This document shows positions 34,246-43,841 of a stretch of DNA of 64,000 nt, piece after piece. Source of the DNA: Nocardioides sp. Soil774. GTDB taxonomy: Bacteria; Actinomycetota; Actinomycetes; Propionibacteriales; Nocardioidaceae. Each line of letters opens with the position of its first letter. Positions within the stretch are counted from its first letter, which is position 1. The notes beneath the pieces are model-generated. The model made no database searches, was not told the origin of the DNA, and saw only the letters and a program-made list of their open reading frames with translations. A program made the translations under genes and the position numbers. Location: positions 1 to 64,000 of the forward strand of contig NZ_LMSM01000012.1 of NCBI RefSeq assembly GCF_001428125.1, written 5' to 3'.

Positions 34246-36060
34246 TCAGGCCTTCTGCTCGTCCTTCTGATCGTCCTTCTGCGCGTCCTTCTCGGGCGTG
34301 GCGTCCACGCCCGCCTCCTTGCGCTGCTCGGGCGTGATCGGCGCCGGCGCCGCCGTGAGCGGGTCGTAGCCGCCGCCGGACTTCGGGAAGGCGATCACGT
34401 CGCGGATCGAGTCGGTGCCCGCGAGGAGCGCGACGATGCGGTCCATGCCCACGGCGATGCCGCCGTGCGGGGGGGCGCCGAACTTGAAGGCGTCGAGGAG
34501 GAAGCCGAACTTCTCCTGCGCCTCCTCCTCCCCCAGCCCCATCACGGAGAAGACACGCTTCTGGATGTCGCCGCGGTGGATACGGATGGACCCCCCGCCC
34601 AGCTCGTTGCCGTTGCAGACGATGTCGTAGGCGTAGGCCAGCGCGCTGCCGGGGTCGGTGTCGAAGGTGTCGACGAACTCGGGCTTGGGGCTGGTGAACG
34701 CGTGGTGCACCGCGGTCCAGGCACCCGCGCCCACAGCGACGTCGCCACTGGCGACCGCGTCGGAGCTCGGCTCGAAGAGCGGGGCGTCGACGACCCACGT
34801 GAAGGCGAACGTCGAGTCGTCGAGCATGTCGCCGCGACGGCCGATCTCCAGGCGCGCGGCTCCCAGCAGCGCGCGGCTGCTCTTCGCCGGGCCGGCGGCG
34901 AAGAAGATGCAGTCACCGGGCTGGGCGCCGACGTGGGCAGCGAGGCCCGCGCGCTCGGAGTCGCTGAGGTTCTTGGCCACGGGGCCACCGAGCTCACCGT
35001 CCTCGGCGATGGTGACGTAGGCCAGGCCCTTGGCGCCGCGCTGCTTGGCCCAGTCCTGCCAGGCGTCGAACTGCCGGCGCGGCTGGCTGCCGCCGCCGGG
35101 CATGACGACGGCGCCGACGTAGTCGGCCTGGAAGACGCGGAAGGTGGTGTCCGCGAAGTAGTCGGTGCACTCGACGAGCTCGAGGCCCATGCGGAGGTCG
35201 GGCTTGTCGGAGCCGTACTTCGCCATCGCCTCGGCGTACGTCATCCGCGGCAGCGGCCGCTGGATGGTGTGGCCGGCCTGGGCCCACATCGCCTCGAGGA
35301 CGTCCTCCATCAGCTCGATGACGTCCTCCTGGTCCACGAAGCTCATCTCGATGTCGAGCTGGGTGAACTCGGGCTGGCGGTCGGCGCGGAAGTCCTCGTC
35401 GCGGTAGCACCGCGCGATCTGGTAGTAGCGCTCCATGCCACCGACCATGAGCAGCTGCTTGAACAGCTGCGGGCTCTGCGGCAGGGCGTACCAGCTGCCC
35501 GGCGCGAGGCGCGCCGGCACCAGGAAGTCGCGGGCGCCCTCGGGCGTGGACCGGGTGAGCGTGGGGGTCTCCACCTCGACGAAGTCGCGGGCGTCGAGCA
35601 CGTCGCGCGCGGCCTTGTTGATCTTCGAGCGCAGGCGCAGCGCGGCGTTGGGGCCGGATCGGCGCAGGTCGAGGTAGCGGTGCTTGAGGCGCGCCTCCTC
35701 GCCGACCTCACCGCCCTTGTGGCCGGACGCGTCGTCGATGGGGAACGGCAGGGGGTCGGAGGCGGAGAGCACCTCGACCTCGCTGGCCACGACCTCGATG
35801 TCGCCGGTGGCCAGGTTGGGGTTCTCATTTCCGGCCTTGCGGGCGACGACCTCGCCGGTGACCTTGAGGCAGAACTCGCTGCGCAGGGTGTGGGCGACGG
35901 CCTCGTCGCGCACGACGACCTGGACGACGCCGCTGGCCTCGCGCAGGTCCAGGAACGCCACGCCGCCGTGATCGCGTCGCCGCGCCACCCACCCGGCGAG
36001 CGTGACGGTCTGGCCGACGTCCTCGGCGCGCAGGGCGCCGGCGTCATGGGTGCGGATCAC
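34246..36060 (-). CDS. aspS: Aspartyl-tRNA synthetase, probably non-discriminating
   Basis: The 604-residue class II synthetase has an N-terminal anticodon-binding OB domain, the bacterial GAD insert, and catalytic motifs RYYQIARCYRDEDFRADRQPEFTQ-like and GIAVGMDRI. Residue 31 is histidine in WVARRRDHGG; this residue marks non-discriminating enzymes that also charge tRNA-Asn in bacteria using GatCAB. A lysine/aspartate/glutamine-rich tail (KDAQKDDQKDEQKA) ends the protein. The GTG at 36060 overlaps the hisS stop by four bases (GTGA). Confidence 0.95.
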   Translation of the reverse strand: MIRTHDAGALRAEDVGQTVTLAGWVARRRDHGGVAFLDLREASGVVQVVVRDEAVAHTLRSEFCLKVTGEVVARKAGNENPNLATGDIEVVASEVEVLSASDPLPFPIDDASGHKGGEVGEEARLKHRYLDLRRSGPNAALRLRSKINKAARDVLDARDFVEVETPTLTRSTPEGARDFLVPARLAPGSWYALPQSPQLFKQLLMVGGMERYYQIARCYRDEDFRADRQPEFTQLDIEMSFVDQEDVIELMEDVLEAMWAQAGHTIQRPLPRMTYAEAMAKYGSDKPDLRMGLELVECTDYFADTTFRVFQADYVGAVVMPGGGSQPRRQFDAWQDWAKQRGAKGLAYVTIAEDGELGGPVAKNLSDSERAGLAAHVGAQPGDCIFFAAGPAKSSRALLGAARLEIGRRGDMLDDSTFAFTWVVDAPLFEPSSDAVASGDVAVGAGAWTAVHHAFTSPKPEFVDTFDTDPGSALAYAYDIVCNGNELGGGSIRIHRGDIQKRVFSVMGLGEEEAQEKFGFLLDAFKFGAPPHGGIAVGMDRIVALLAGTDSIRDVIAFPKSGGGYDPLTAAPAPITPEQRKEAGVDATPEKDAQKDDQKDEQKA

Positions 36061-37418
36061 TGGTTCTCCTCTGGATGACTGGTGGTGCTGGCTGTGCTGA
36101 TGATGGTGGGCCTCAGATCGGCCTCGGGCGGGGTCCAGGTGGCGGGGTCCGCGTCGACCTGCTCGCCGGTGCGGATGTCCTTGACCTGGTGGGTGGAGTC
36201 GTCCTGGACGAACCAGACGAAGGGGATGCCCCGCCGCTCGGCGAGGCGGATCTGCTTGCCGAACTTCGCTGGTGCCGGTGCCACTTCGCAAGCGATTTCG
36301 CGCGATCGGAGGGCGGCGGCGACCCGGGTGCTCGCCTCACGGTCGTCCTCGGTGTTGAGGGCGACGAGCACGGCGCTCGGCACGGCGCGGCTGCCGGCGA
36401 GGACGCCGTCGGCGATCAGCGGGACGATCGTGCGCGAGACCCCGAAGGACACCCCGACGCCGGGGTAGGTCGTACGACCGTCGCTGGCGAGCGCGTCGTA
36501 GCGCCCTCCACCGCCGACCGACTTGAGGCGCTCATAGCCCTCCATGAAGATCTCGACGACGGTCCCGGTGTAGTAGTCCAGGCCGCGCGCGATGCGGAGG
36601 TTGGCCTCGACCCCGACCCGGTCGCCGGCGACGGCACGGCAGCCCTCGACGACGGCGGCGAGCTCCTCGAGTCCCTGGTCGAGCAGCTCGTCGGTGACCC
36701 CGAGGGCGCGGACCTGCTCCACGAAGGAGGCGTCCTCGACGCGGATGGTGGCCAGCTCGAGGCACCGCTGCGCCTGCTCGGACGTGGCGCCGACCCGCTC
36801 GACGAGCATCCGCGCGACCTCGTCGGCAGGCAGCTTGTCGAGCTTGTCGATCACCCGGATGGCCTCGGTGACGTCGGCGATGCCCAGGCCGCGGTAGAAG
36901 CCCTGGATGAGCTTGCGGTTGTTGAACTGGAACGACACCCGCGGGATGGGCAGCCGCGCGAGGGCGTCGACCATCACCGACATCACCTCGACGTCGTGGT
37001 GGAACGGCAGCTCGTCGCGACCCACGACGTCGACATCGGCCTGCGTGAACTGGCGGTAACGGCCCTCTTGGGGCCTCTCACCGCGCCACGCGGGCTGCAC
37101 CTGGAAGCGGCGGAACGGGAACTCGAGGTGGCCGGCGTGCTCGAGGACGTAGCGCGCGAACGGCACGGTGAGGTCGAAGTGCAGCCCAAGCTCGGCCTTC
37201 GCATCTGCGTCGGCGGCGATGCGCTGGAGGACGTAGATCTCCTTGTCGATCTCGCCCCCCTTGGCCAGGCGCTCGATCGGCTCCACGACGCGGGTCTCGA
37301 TGTTGGCGAAGCCGTGCAGCTCGAAGGTGCGTGACAGCGACGCGATGACCTCGCGCTCGACCGCGCGCTGGGCAGGCAGCAGCTCGGGGAACCCGCTGAG
37401 CGGGCGGATCTTGCTCAT
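36057..37418 (-). CDS. hisS: Histidyl-tRNA synthetase
   Basis: The 453-residue class II synthetase shows motif 2 RRFQVQPAWRGERPQEGRYRQF, the histidine-binding RGLDYYTGTVVE and motif 3 GVGVSFGVSR. The C-terminal anticodon domain ends with a Thr/Ser-rich tail. It is coupled by ATGA to the metallo-hydrolase gene upstream and by GTGA to aspS downstream. Confidence 0.95.
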   Translation of the reverse strand: MSKIRPLSGFPELLPAQRAVEREVIASLSRTFELHGFANIETRVVEPIERLAKGGEIDKEIYVLQRIAADADAKAELGLHFDLTVPFARYVLEHAGHLEFPFRRFQVQPAWRGERPQEGRYRQFTQADVDVVGRDELPFHHDVEVMSVMVDALARLPIPRVSFQFNNRKLIQGFYRGLGIADVTEAIRVIDKLDKLPADEVARMLVERVGATSEQAQRCLELATIRVEDASFVEQVRALGVTDELLDQGLEELAAVVEGCRAVAGDRVGVEANLRIARGLDYYTGTVVEIFMEGYERLKSVGGGGRYDALASDGRTTYPGVGVSFGVSRTIVPLIADGVLAGSRAVPSAVLVALNTEDDREASTRVAAALRSREIACEVAPAPAKFGKQIRLAERRGIPFVWFVQDDSTHQVKDIRTGEQVDADPATWTPPEADLRPTIISTASTTSHPEENQ

Positions 37419-38089
37419 GACAGGTCCTGGAGATAGGGGTTGGTGGCGCGCTCGCGGCCGATGGAGGTCTGCTCGCCGTGGCCCGGCAGCACGACGACGT
37501 CGTCGGCCAGGGGCAGCACCTTCTCGGCGAGGCTGCGCAGCATCTTCGCGTGGTCGCCGCCCGGCAGGTCGGTGCGACCGATGGAGCCGGCGAAGAGCAG
37601 GTCGCCGGAGAACATCAGCTCGGAGACCTCGTGCTCGGCGTACGGCGTGCGGAAGGTGACCGAGCCCTCGGTGTGCCCGGGTGCGTGGTCGACGACGAAC
37701 CGCAGCCCCGCCAGCTCGAGCTCGGCGAGGTCGGTCAGCTCGCGCACGTCGTCGGGCTCGGCCCAGGAGTGGTCGCCGCCGAGCAGCATCCGGGTCGTCT
37801 CCGGGCTCATGCCGGCCATCGGGTCGGCGAGCAGGTGCCGGTCGGCAGGGTGGATCCACGCCGTGGCGTCGTAGGTGCCCGCGACCGGGGCGACGCACCA
37901 CATGTGGTCGACGTGGCCGTGGGTGACCAGCACGCTCACGGGCTTGAGCTTGTGCTCGCGGACGACCTGGGCGACGCCTTCGGCGGCGTCCTTGCCGGGG
38001 TCGATGACGACGCACTCGGTCCCGGGACCGGTCGCCACGACGTAGCAGTTGGTGCCCCAGGGCCCGGCGGGGAAGCCGGCGATGAACAC
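37415..38089 (-). CDS. MBL-fold metallo-hydrolase, glyoxalase II-like
   Basis: The 224-residue protein has the metal motif VTHGHVDHMW (HxHxDH), further ligands in DHAPGHTEGSVTF and a closing VLPGHGEQTSIGRE. This is the small hydroxyacylglutathione hydrolase-like group that often precedes hisS in actinobacteria. The substrate is not known; a thioester is likely. The GTG start at 38089 lies 91 bases from the divergent DUF349 gene. Confidence 0.9.
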   Translation of the reverse strand: MFIAGFPAGPWGTNCYVVATGPGTECVVIDPGKDAAEGVAQVVREHKLKPVSVLVTHGHVDHMWCVAPVAGTYDATAWIHPADRHLLADPMAGMSPETTRMLLGGDHSWAEPDDVRELTDLAELELAGLRFVVDHAPGHTEGSVTFRTPYAEHEVSELMFSGDLLFAGSIGRTDLPGGDHAKMLRSLAEKVLPLADDVVVLPGHGEQTSIGRERATNPYLQDLS

Positions 38090-38166
38090 GGGCGTCAGTC
38101 CTTGCTTGTCTGGTGGGGAGGTCGGGCTCAGGTGGGAAGCCTACCGAGGGCGCTCCGGGCCATGAC

Positions 38167-38172
38167 TACGAT
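38167..38172 (+). promoter_or_regulatory. Leaderless -10 box for the DUF349 gene
   Basis: TACGAT ends eight bases before the ATG at 38181 without a Shine-Dalgarno. It lies in the divergent gap between the metallo-hydrolase and DUF349 genes. Confidence 0.5.
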
Positions 38173-38180
38173 GGGCGACC

Positions 38181-39443
38181 ATGAGCGCCGACAAGCAGTC
38201 CGCAGACGACTCGGCCCGGGCAGCGATGCCGTGGGGCCGGGTGGCCGAGGACGGCACCGTCTACGTCCGCACCGCCGATGGGGAGCGATCCGTCGGGTCC
38301 TACGAGGCCGGCACGCCGGCCGAGGCCCTGGAGTTCTTCACCAAACGGTTCGAGGAGCTGGAGGGCAAGGTTCGCCTGCTCGAGCAGCGCGTCGCCTCGG
38401 GCCGGCTGGCCCCTGAGGAGGCGGCCTCGTCGAGCAAGGCGCTGCGTGAGCAGGTCGTCGACGCGCACGCCGTCGGTGACCTGGTGTCCCTCGCCGCGCG
38501 CCTCGACGCGCTGGCCCCGGTGATCGCCACCCAGCGCGCGGCCCGCCGCGAGGAGCGCGCCCAGAAGAGCGCCGAGACGAAGGCGGAGAAGGAGAAGCTG
38601 GTCGTCGAGGCCGAGCGCCTCGCCGCCGGCACCGACTGGCGCAACGGTGCCAACCGGCTGCGCGACCTGCTCGCGGCGTGGAAGGAGCTGCCGCGGCTCG
38701 ACCGCGCCACCGACGACTCCCTGTGGCGCCGCTTCTCCACCGCGCGCACGACGTACACCCGCCACCGCAAGGCGCACTTCGCCGAGGAGCACGAGCGCCG
38801 CGACTCCGCGCGCGTCATCAAGGAGCGCCTGGTCAAGGAGGCCGAGGCGCTCTCGTCCTCCACCGAGTGGGGTCCCACCGCCGGCAAGTACCGCGACCTG
38901 ATGCGCGAGTGGAAGGCCGCCGGCCCCGCTCCCCGCGACGTCGACGACCAGCTGTGGCAGCAGTTCCGTGGCGCCCAGGACACGTTCTTCGGCGCCCGCG
39001 ACGCCACCAACGCGGCGCTCGACCAGGAGTTCGCCGCCAACGCCGAGGTCAAGGAGCAGATCCTGCTCGAGGCCGAGAAGCTGGTGCCGGTCCAGGACCT
39101 CGAGGCCACCAAGAAGACCTTCCGCGACCTCGCCGACCGCTGGGACGCGGCCGGCAAGGTGCCGCGCGACCGCATGAAGGACCTCGAGGGCCGCATGCGC
39201 AAGGTGGAGCAGGCCATCCGCGCCGTCGAGGACGAGCAGTGGAGCCGCAGCGACCCCGAGAAGTCCGCTCGCGCCGACGACATGATCGGCAAGCTCGAGG
39301 CCGGCATCGCCGAGACGCAGGCCAAGCTCGACAAGGCGTCCGCCGCGGGAGACGACCGCAAGGTCAAGGACCTCGAGTCCGAGCTCGCCAACAAGCAGGC
39401 CTTCCTCGACATGGCCCGCAAGGCCGCGGCCGACTTCGGCTGA
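38181..39443 (+). CDS. DUF349 domain protein
   Basis: The 420-residue, highly charged and mostly helical protein contains at least three DUF349 repeats, each with a W-x-x-x-G-K/G-x-x-R pattern such as WGPTAGKYRDLMREWKAAG and TFRDLADRWDAAGKVPRDRM. Long heptad-like stretches predict coiled coil. The function is not established; the actinobacterial gene is often near relA, as here. It is convergent with relA, with 24 bases between their stops. Confidence 0.9.
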   Translation: MSADKQSADDSARAAMPWGRVAEDGTVYVRTADGERSVGSYEAGTPAEALEFFTKRFEELEGKVRLLEQRVASGRLAPEEAASSSKALREQVVDAHAVGDLVSLAARLDALAPVIATQRAARREERAQKSAETKAEKEKLVVEAERLAAGTDWRNGANRLRDLLAAWKELPRLDRATDDSLWRRFSTARTTYTRHRKAHFAEEHERRDSARVIKERLVKEAEALSSSTEWGPTAGKYRDLMREWKAAGPAPRDVDDQLWQQFRGAQDTFFGARDATNAALDQEFAANAEVKEQILLEAEKLVPVQDLEATKKTFRDLADRWDAAGKVPRDRMKDLEGRMRKVEQAIRAVEDEQWSRSDPEKSARADDMIGKLEAGIAETQAKLDKASAAGDDRKVKDLESELANKQAFLDMARKAAADFG

Positions 39444-39467
39444 TCGCCCTGCCGCGTCCCGCCCGGA

Positions 39468-41753
39468 TCAGGCGGTGACGCGGTAGGCGTCGAAGACGCC
39501 CGGCACCGCGCGCACGGCGCGCAGCACGCCGTCGAGGTGGGCCGCGTCGGCCATCTCGAAGGAGAACCGGCTCTTGGCCACGCGGTCGCGCGTGGTGGAG
39601 AGCGTCGCGCTGAGGATGTTCACGTGGGCGTCCGAGAGCGCCATCGTGATGTCGGAGAGCAGTCGCGCACGGTCGAGCGCCTCCACCTGGATGTTGACCA
39701 GGAAGGTCGACTGCGACGTCGGCGCCCACTCGACCTCGAGCACGCGCTCGGGCTGGCCGAGCAGGCTGGAGGCGTTGGTGCAGTCGCGGCGGTGCACCGA
39801 GACTCCGCCGCCCTTGGTGACGAAGCCCAGGATCGGGTCGGGGGGCACGGGCGTGCAGCACTTGGCGAGCTTGACCCACAGGTCGTCGACGCCCGGCACG
39901 ATGACGCCCGAGTCGGTCGGTGAGGCGCGCTTGGCGCGCGAGCGCCCGGTGATGGTGACGGCCTCGGACATGTCCTCGGCTGCGCCGTCGTTGCCGCCGT
40001 GCAGGTCGATGACACGGCGTACGACGGCCTGGGCGCTGAGGTTGCCCTCGCCGACGGCTGCGTAGAGCGCGGACACGTCGGCGTGGTGGAAGTGCTCGGC
40101 GACCAGCGACAGCACGTCGTGGGTCATCAGGCGGGTGAGGGGAAGGCCCTCCTTGCGCATGAGCTTGGCGATCTGGTCCTTGCCGTGCTCGATCGCCTCC
40201 TCGCGCCGCTCCTTGGTGAACCACTGGCGGATCTTGGAACGGGCGCGTGGCGACTGGACGAAGTTGAGCCAGTCGCGTGAGGGGCCGGCCGTGGGCGCCT
40301 TGGAGGTGAAGACCTCCACCACGTCGCCGTTGTCGAGGGTGGACTCCAGCGGCACGAGGCGGCCGTTGACCCGCGAGCCGATCGTGTGGTGGCCCACCTC
40401 GGTGTGGACGGCGTAGGCGAAGTCGACCGGTGTCGCGCCCGACGGCAGCGGGATGACGTCGCCACGCGGGGTGAAGACGTAGACCTGCGCCTGGTTCATC
40501 TCGAAGCGCAGGGACTCCAGGAACTCCCCCGGGTCCTCGACCTCGCTCTGCCAGTCGAGCAGCTGGCGCAGCCAGGTGAGGTCGTCCTTGTCGCCGAGGC
40601 GGTCGGTGTCCACGCCGGCCTTGGAGTTCTCCTTGTACTTCCAGTGCGCCGCGACGCCGTACTCCGCGCGCCGGTGCTGGGCGAAGGTGCGGATCTGCAC
40701 CTCGACCGGCTTGCCCTGCGGCCCGATGACGGTGGTGTGGAGCGACTGGTACATGTTGAACTTCGGCATCGCGACGTAGTCCTTGAACCGCCCCAGCACC
40801 GGGTTCCACCGCGAGTGGATGACGCCGAGCGCGCTGTAGCAGTCACGGTCCTCGTCGACGAGGATCCGGATCCCGACCAGGTCGTAGATGTCGGAGAAGT
40901 CGCGACCGCCCACGATCATCTTCTGGTAGATCGAGTAGTAGTGCTTCGGGCGACCGGTGACCTTGGCGTTGATCCGCGCGGACTTGAGGTCCTCCTCGAT
41001 GTCCTGGACGACCTCGGCGAGGAACTGGTCGCGCGAAGGGGCGCGCTCGGCGACCATCCGCACGATCTCGTCGTAGATCTTGGGGTGCAGCGTGGCGAAC
41101 GCGAGGTCCTCCAGCTCCCACTTCAGCGTGTTCATGCCGAGCCGGTGCGCCAGCGGTGCGTAGATGTCGAGGGTCTCGCGCGAGGAGCGCTCCTGCGAGG
41201 CGGCCGGGACGTAGCGCAGGGTGCGCATGTTGTGCAGCCGGTCGGCGAGCTTGATGACCAGCACCCGGATGTCGCGCGACATCGCCACGATCATCTTGCG
41301 GATGGTCTCGGCCTGCGCCGAGGCGCCGTACTGCACCTTGTCGAGCTTGGTGACGCCGTCGACGAGGAGCGCGACCTCGTCACCGAAGTCGGCGCGCAGC
41401 GCCTCCAGCGTGTAGGGCGTGTCCTCGACCGTGTCGTGCAGCAGCGCCGCGACGAGCGTGGGCTCGGTCATGCCGATGTCGGCGAGGATCGTGGTGACCG
41501 CGAGCGGGTGGGTGATGTAGGGGTCGCCGCTCTTGCGCATCTGGCCGGTGTGCCACTTGTCGGCGACGGCGTAGGCCCGCTCGAGCAGGGCCAGGTCGGC
41601 CTTGGGGTGGTTGGCGCGCACCGCGCGGAAGAGCGGCTCCAGGACCGGGTTGGACGACGGCGGCCGGGTGCCGACGCGGGCGAGCCGAGCACGCATGCCG
41701 CGCGCGGTCAGGGGCGCCTTGGCCTCCTGCGCGGGCACCGTGTCCTCTGCCAT
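39468..41753 (-). CDS. relA: Bifunctional (p)ppGpp synthetase/hydrolase (Rsh)
   Basis: The 761-residue protein makes and degrades (p)ppGpp. The N-terminal HD hydrolase domain shows HTGQMRKSGDPYITHPLAV and ALLHDTVEDT. The synthetase domain has GRPKHYYSIYQKM and VGIRILVDED. A TGS domain (DVIPLPSGATPVDFAYAVHTEVGH) and a C-terminal ACT domain follow. All key parts look intact, so both activities are expected. Its ATG follows a TAGACT box by six bases, giving a promoter separate from apt. Confidence 0.96.
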   Translation of the reverse strand: MAEDTVPAQEAKAPLTARGMRARLARVGTRPPSSNPVLEPLFRAVRANHPKADLALLERAYAVADKWHTGQMRKSGDPYITHPLAVTTILADIGMTEPTLVAALLHDTVEDTPYTLEALRADFGDEVALLVDGVTKLDKVQYGASAQAETIRKMIVAMSRDIRVLVIKLADRLHNMRTLRYVPAASQERSSRETLDIYAPLAHRLGMNTLKWELEDLAFATLHPKIYDEIVRMVAERAPSRDQFLAEVVQDIEEDLKSARINAKVTGRPKHYYSIYQKMIVGGRDFSDIYDLVGIRILVDEDRDCYSALGVIHSRWNPVLGRFKDYVAMPKFNMYQSLHTTVIGPQGKPVEVQIRTFAQHRRAEYGVAAHWKYKENSKAGVDTDRLGDKDDLTWLRQLLDWQSEVEDPGEFLESLRFEMNQAQVYVFTPRGDVIPLPSGATPVDFAYAVHTEVGHHTIGSRVNGRLVPLESTLDNGDVVEVFTSKAPTAGPSRDWLNFVQSPRARSKIRQWFTKERREEAIEHGKDQIAKLMRKEGLPLTRLMTHDVLSLVAEHFHHADVSALYAAVGEGNLSAQAVVRRVIDLHGGNDGAAEDMSEAVTITGRSRAKRASPTDSGVIVPGVDDLWVKLAKCCTPVPPDPILGFVTKGGGVSVHRRDCTNASSLLGQPERVLEVEWAPTSQSTFLVNIQVEALDRARLLSDITMALSDAHVNILSATLSTTRDRVAKSRFSFEMADAAHLDGVLRAVRAVPGVFDAYRVTA

Positions 41754-41759
41754 TGGCTC

Positions 41760-41765
41760 AGTCTA
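41760..41765 (-). promoter_or_regulatory. Leaderless -10 box for relA
   Basis: TAGACT on the minus strand ends six bases before the relA ATG at 41753; the hexamer equals that of the TetR gene at 7298. No Shine-Dalgarno is present. Confidence 0.65.
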
Positions 41766-41816
41766 GTGACGCACCGTCTGGTGGCCCGCCTCGCGGGGTC
41801 ACGGAATGGGGTGGGC

Positions 41817-42365
41817 TCAGATGGTGAGCAGGGTGGCGACGGGGAGGTCGCCGGTGAGCGATCGCGGGTCGAGGAAGCCGAGCTCCATCAGCACCGAGAC
41901 GCCCGAGGCGATCCCGCCGCAGGCCTCGACGAGCTGGCGCGTGGCGGCGACGGTCCCGCCGGTGGCGAGCACGTCGTCGACCAGGAGCACGCGCTCCCCC
42001 GCGCCGATCGCGTCGCGGTGCACCTCGAGCGTGGCCTCGCCGTACTCCAGGCTGTAGCTGACCGCGTGGGCCTCGCGCGGCAGCTTGCCGGCCTTGCGCA
42101 CCGGGACGAAGCCGATGCCGAGGGCGAGCGCGACCGGCGCGGCCAGGATGAAGCCGCGCGCCTCCATGCCGACGACCTTGTCGACCACGACGTTGCCGTG
42201 GTCGTCGCGGCCGGCCGCCGCGAGGGCGGTGATGATCGCCGAGAACGCGTGGTGGTCGGCCAGGACGGGCGTGATGTCCTTGAAGGTCACGCCCGCCTGG
42301 GGCCAGTCCGGCACGTCGATGGTGAGGCGCTCCAGCGCCTCCTGGGCCGTACGCCGGTCAGGCAC
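41817..42365 (-). CDS. apt: Adenine phosphoribosyltransferase
   Basis: The 182-residue purine-salvage enzyme joins adenine to PRPP. It has TFKDITPVLADHHAF, VVGMEARGFILAAPVAL and the PRPP-binding VLLVDDVLATGGT loop. Its GTG start overlaps the yajC stop by eight bases. In most actinobacteria secD and secF stand between yajC and apt; here nothing does. Confidence 0.94.
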   Translation of the reverse strand: MPDRRTAQEALERLTIDVPDWPQAGVTFKDITPVLADHHAFSAIITALAAAGRDDHGNVVVDKVVGMEARGFILAAPVALALGIGFVPVRKAGKLPREAHAVSYSLEYGEATLEVHRDAIGAGERVLLVDDVLATGGTVAATRQLVEACGGIASGVSVLMELGFLDPRSLTGDLPVATLLTI

Positions 42366-42666
42366 CGTCGACCGGCCCGTCGGCCACGCCGTCAGCCTGG
42401 TCGTGCATCGGGGAGTCGACCTTGGCGATCGCGGCGCGGGCGATCTCGATGACGGTGCCGGGCGCGACCTCGAGGTGCGCGGTGTCGTCAGTGATCGAGG
42501 TGACGGTGCCGTAGATGCCCGACGACATCATCACGCGCTGGCCGACCTGGATGCTGTTCTGCAGCGCGGAGACCTCGCGCTGGCGGCGCTGCTGCGGGCG
42601 GATCACCATGAACCAGAACAGGGCCAGGATGGCCACCAGGGGCAGGAGTGCTGCGAGGTCGTTCAC
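42358..42666 (-). CDS. yajC: Preprotein translocase subunit YajC
   Basis: The 102-residue protein has one N-terminal transmembrane helix (about residues 8-24), then the YajC pattern FMVIRPQQRRQREVSALQNSIQVGQRVMMSSGIYGTV in two pieces around the membrane boundary. YajC is an accessory subunit of the Sec complex with SecDF. The GTG start has a GAGGAG about ten bases upstream. Confidence 0.92.
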   Translation of the reverse strand: MNDLAALLPLVAILALFWFMVIRPQQRRQREVSALQNSIQVGQRVMMSSGIYGTVTSITDDTAHLEVAPGTVIEIARAAIAKVDSPMHDQADGVADGPVDGA

Positions 42667-42733
42667 GGCCGGGTTGCTCCTCGGAGAGGTGGGGGTCTGA
42701 GCGCGTGGAGTCTACGCGTCGGACTCCCAGCCC

Positions 42734-43837
42734 TCACATCTCGTCGAAGAGGCTGGAGTCGGCCGTCGGGAGCGCGGGCGGCGTCAGGCCGAGGTGGTGC
42801 CACGCGGCGGGCGTCGCGACGCGCCCCCGGGGCGTACGGGCGAGCAGGCCGGAGCGGACCAGGAAGGGCTCGGCGACCTCCTCGACGGTCTCGCGCTCCT
42901 CCCCGACCGCGACGGCCAGCGTCGAGATGCCCACCGGGCCCCCGCCGAAGCGGCGGCACAGCACGTCGAGCACGGCGCGGTCGAGGCGGTCGAGCCCGGA
43001 CTCGTCGACCTCGAAGAGCTCGAGCGCCGCCTGGGCCACGGTCAGGCTCAGCACCCCGTCGGCGCGCACCTGCGCGTAGTCGCGCACCCGGCGCAGCAGC
43101 CGGTTGGCGATGCGGGGCGTGCCGCGCGAACGCGACGCGATCTCGCCGGAGCCCTCGGTGGTGAGGTGCACGCCGAGCAGCCCGGCGGAGCGGTGCACGA
43201 TCTGGTCGAGCTCGTGGGGCTCGTAGAACTCGAGGTGGGCCGTGAAGCCGAACCGGTCGCGCAGGGGCCCGGGCAGCAGGCCGGCGCGCGTGGTGGCGCC
43301 CACGAGGGTGAAGGGCGGGATCTCGAGCGGGATCGCAGTGGCGCCGGGCCCCTTGCCGATGATCACGTCGACCCGGAAGTCCTCCATGGCCATGTAGAGC
43401 ATCTCCTCGGCCGGGCGCGACATCCGGTGGATCTCGTCGACGAAGAGCACGTCGCCCTCGTTGAGCCCCGAGAGGATGGCGGCCAGGTCGCCGGCGTGGG
43501 TGATGGCCGGGCCGCTGGTCAGGCGCAGCGGGGTGCTCATCTCGGCGGCGATGATCATCGCCAGCGTCGTCTTGCCGAGCCCGGGCGGACCGGAGAGCAG
43601 CACGTGGTCGGGCGCGCGCCCGCGCCGGCGGGCGGCCTCGAGCACCAGTCCGAGCTGGTCGCGCACGCGGGCCTGCCCGACGACCTCGTCGAGGGTCTTG
43701 GGGCGCAGCGCCGCCTCGACGGCACGCTCGTCGCCGTCGGCCTCGGCGTCGGTGAGCCGCTGCAGGTGGCCGAGCTCGGCCGCGGTGAGCTCGACGTCGT
43801 CGTAGGCGTCGACGTCGGTGTCGTCGTCCCAGTTCAC
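42734..43837 (-). CDS. ruvB: Holliday junction helicase RuvB
   Basis: The 367-residue AAA motor drives branch migration with RuvA. It has RPKTLDEVVGQARVRDQL, Walker A GPPGLGKTT, Walker B LFVDEIHRM, the sensor segment GATTRAGLLPGPLRDRFGF and a winged-helix end domain. An acidic N-terminal tail (DDDTDVDAYDDVE) is present. Its GTG lies four bases after the ruvA stop. Confidence 0.96.
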   Translation of the reverse strand: MNWDDDTDVDAYDDVELTAAELGHLQRLTDAEADGDERAVEAALRPKTLDEVVGQARVRDQLGLVLEAARRRGRAPDHVLLSGPPGLGKTTLAMIIAAEMSTPLRLTSGPAITHAGDLAAILSGLNEGDVLFVDEIHRMSRPAEEMLYMAMEDFRVDVIIGKGPGATAIPLEIPPFTLVGATTRAGLLPGPLRDRFGFTAHLEFYEPHELDQIVHRSAGLLGVHLTTEGSGEIASRSRGTPRIANRLLRRVRDYAQVRADGVLSLTVAQAALELFEVDESGLDRLDRAVLDVLCRRFGGGPVGISTLAVAVGEERETVEEVAEPFLVRSGLLARTPRGRVATPAAWHHLGLTPPALPTADSSLFDEM

Positions 43838-43841
43838 GCGC

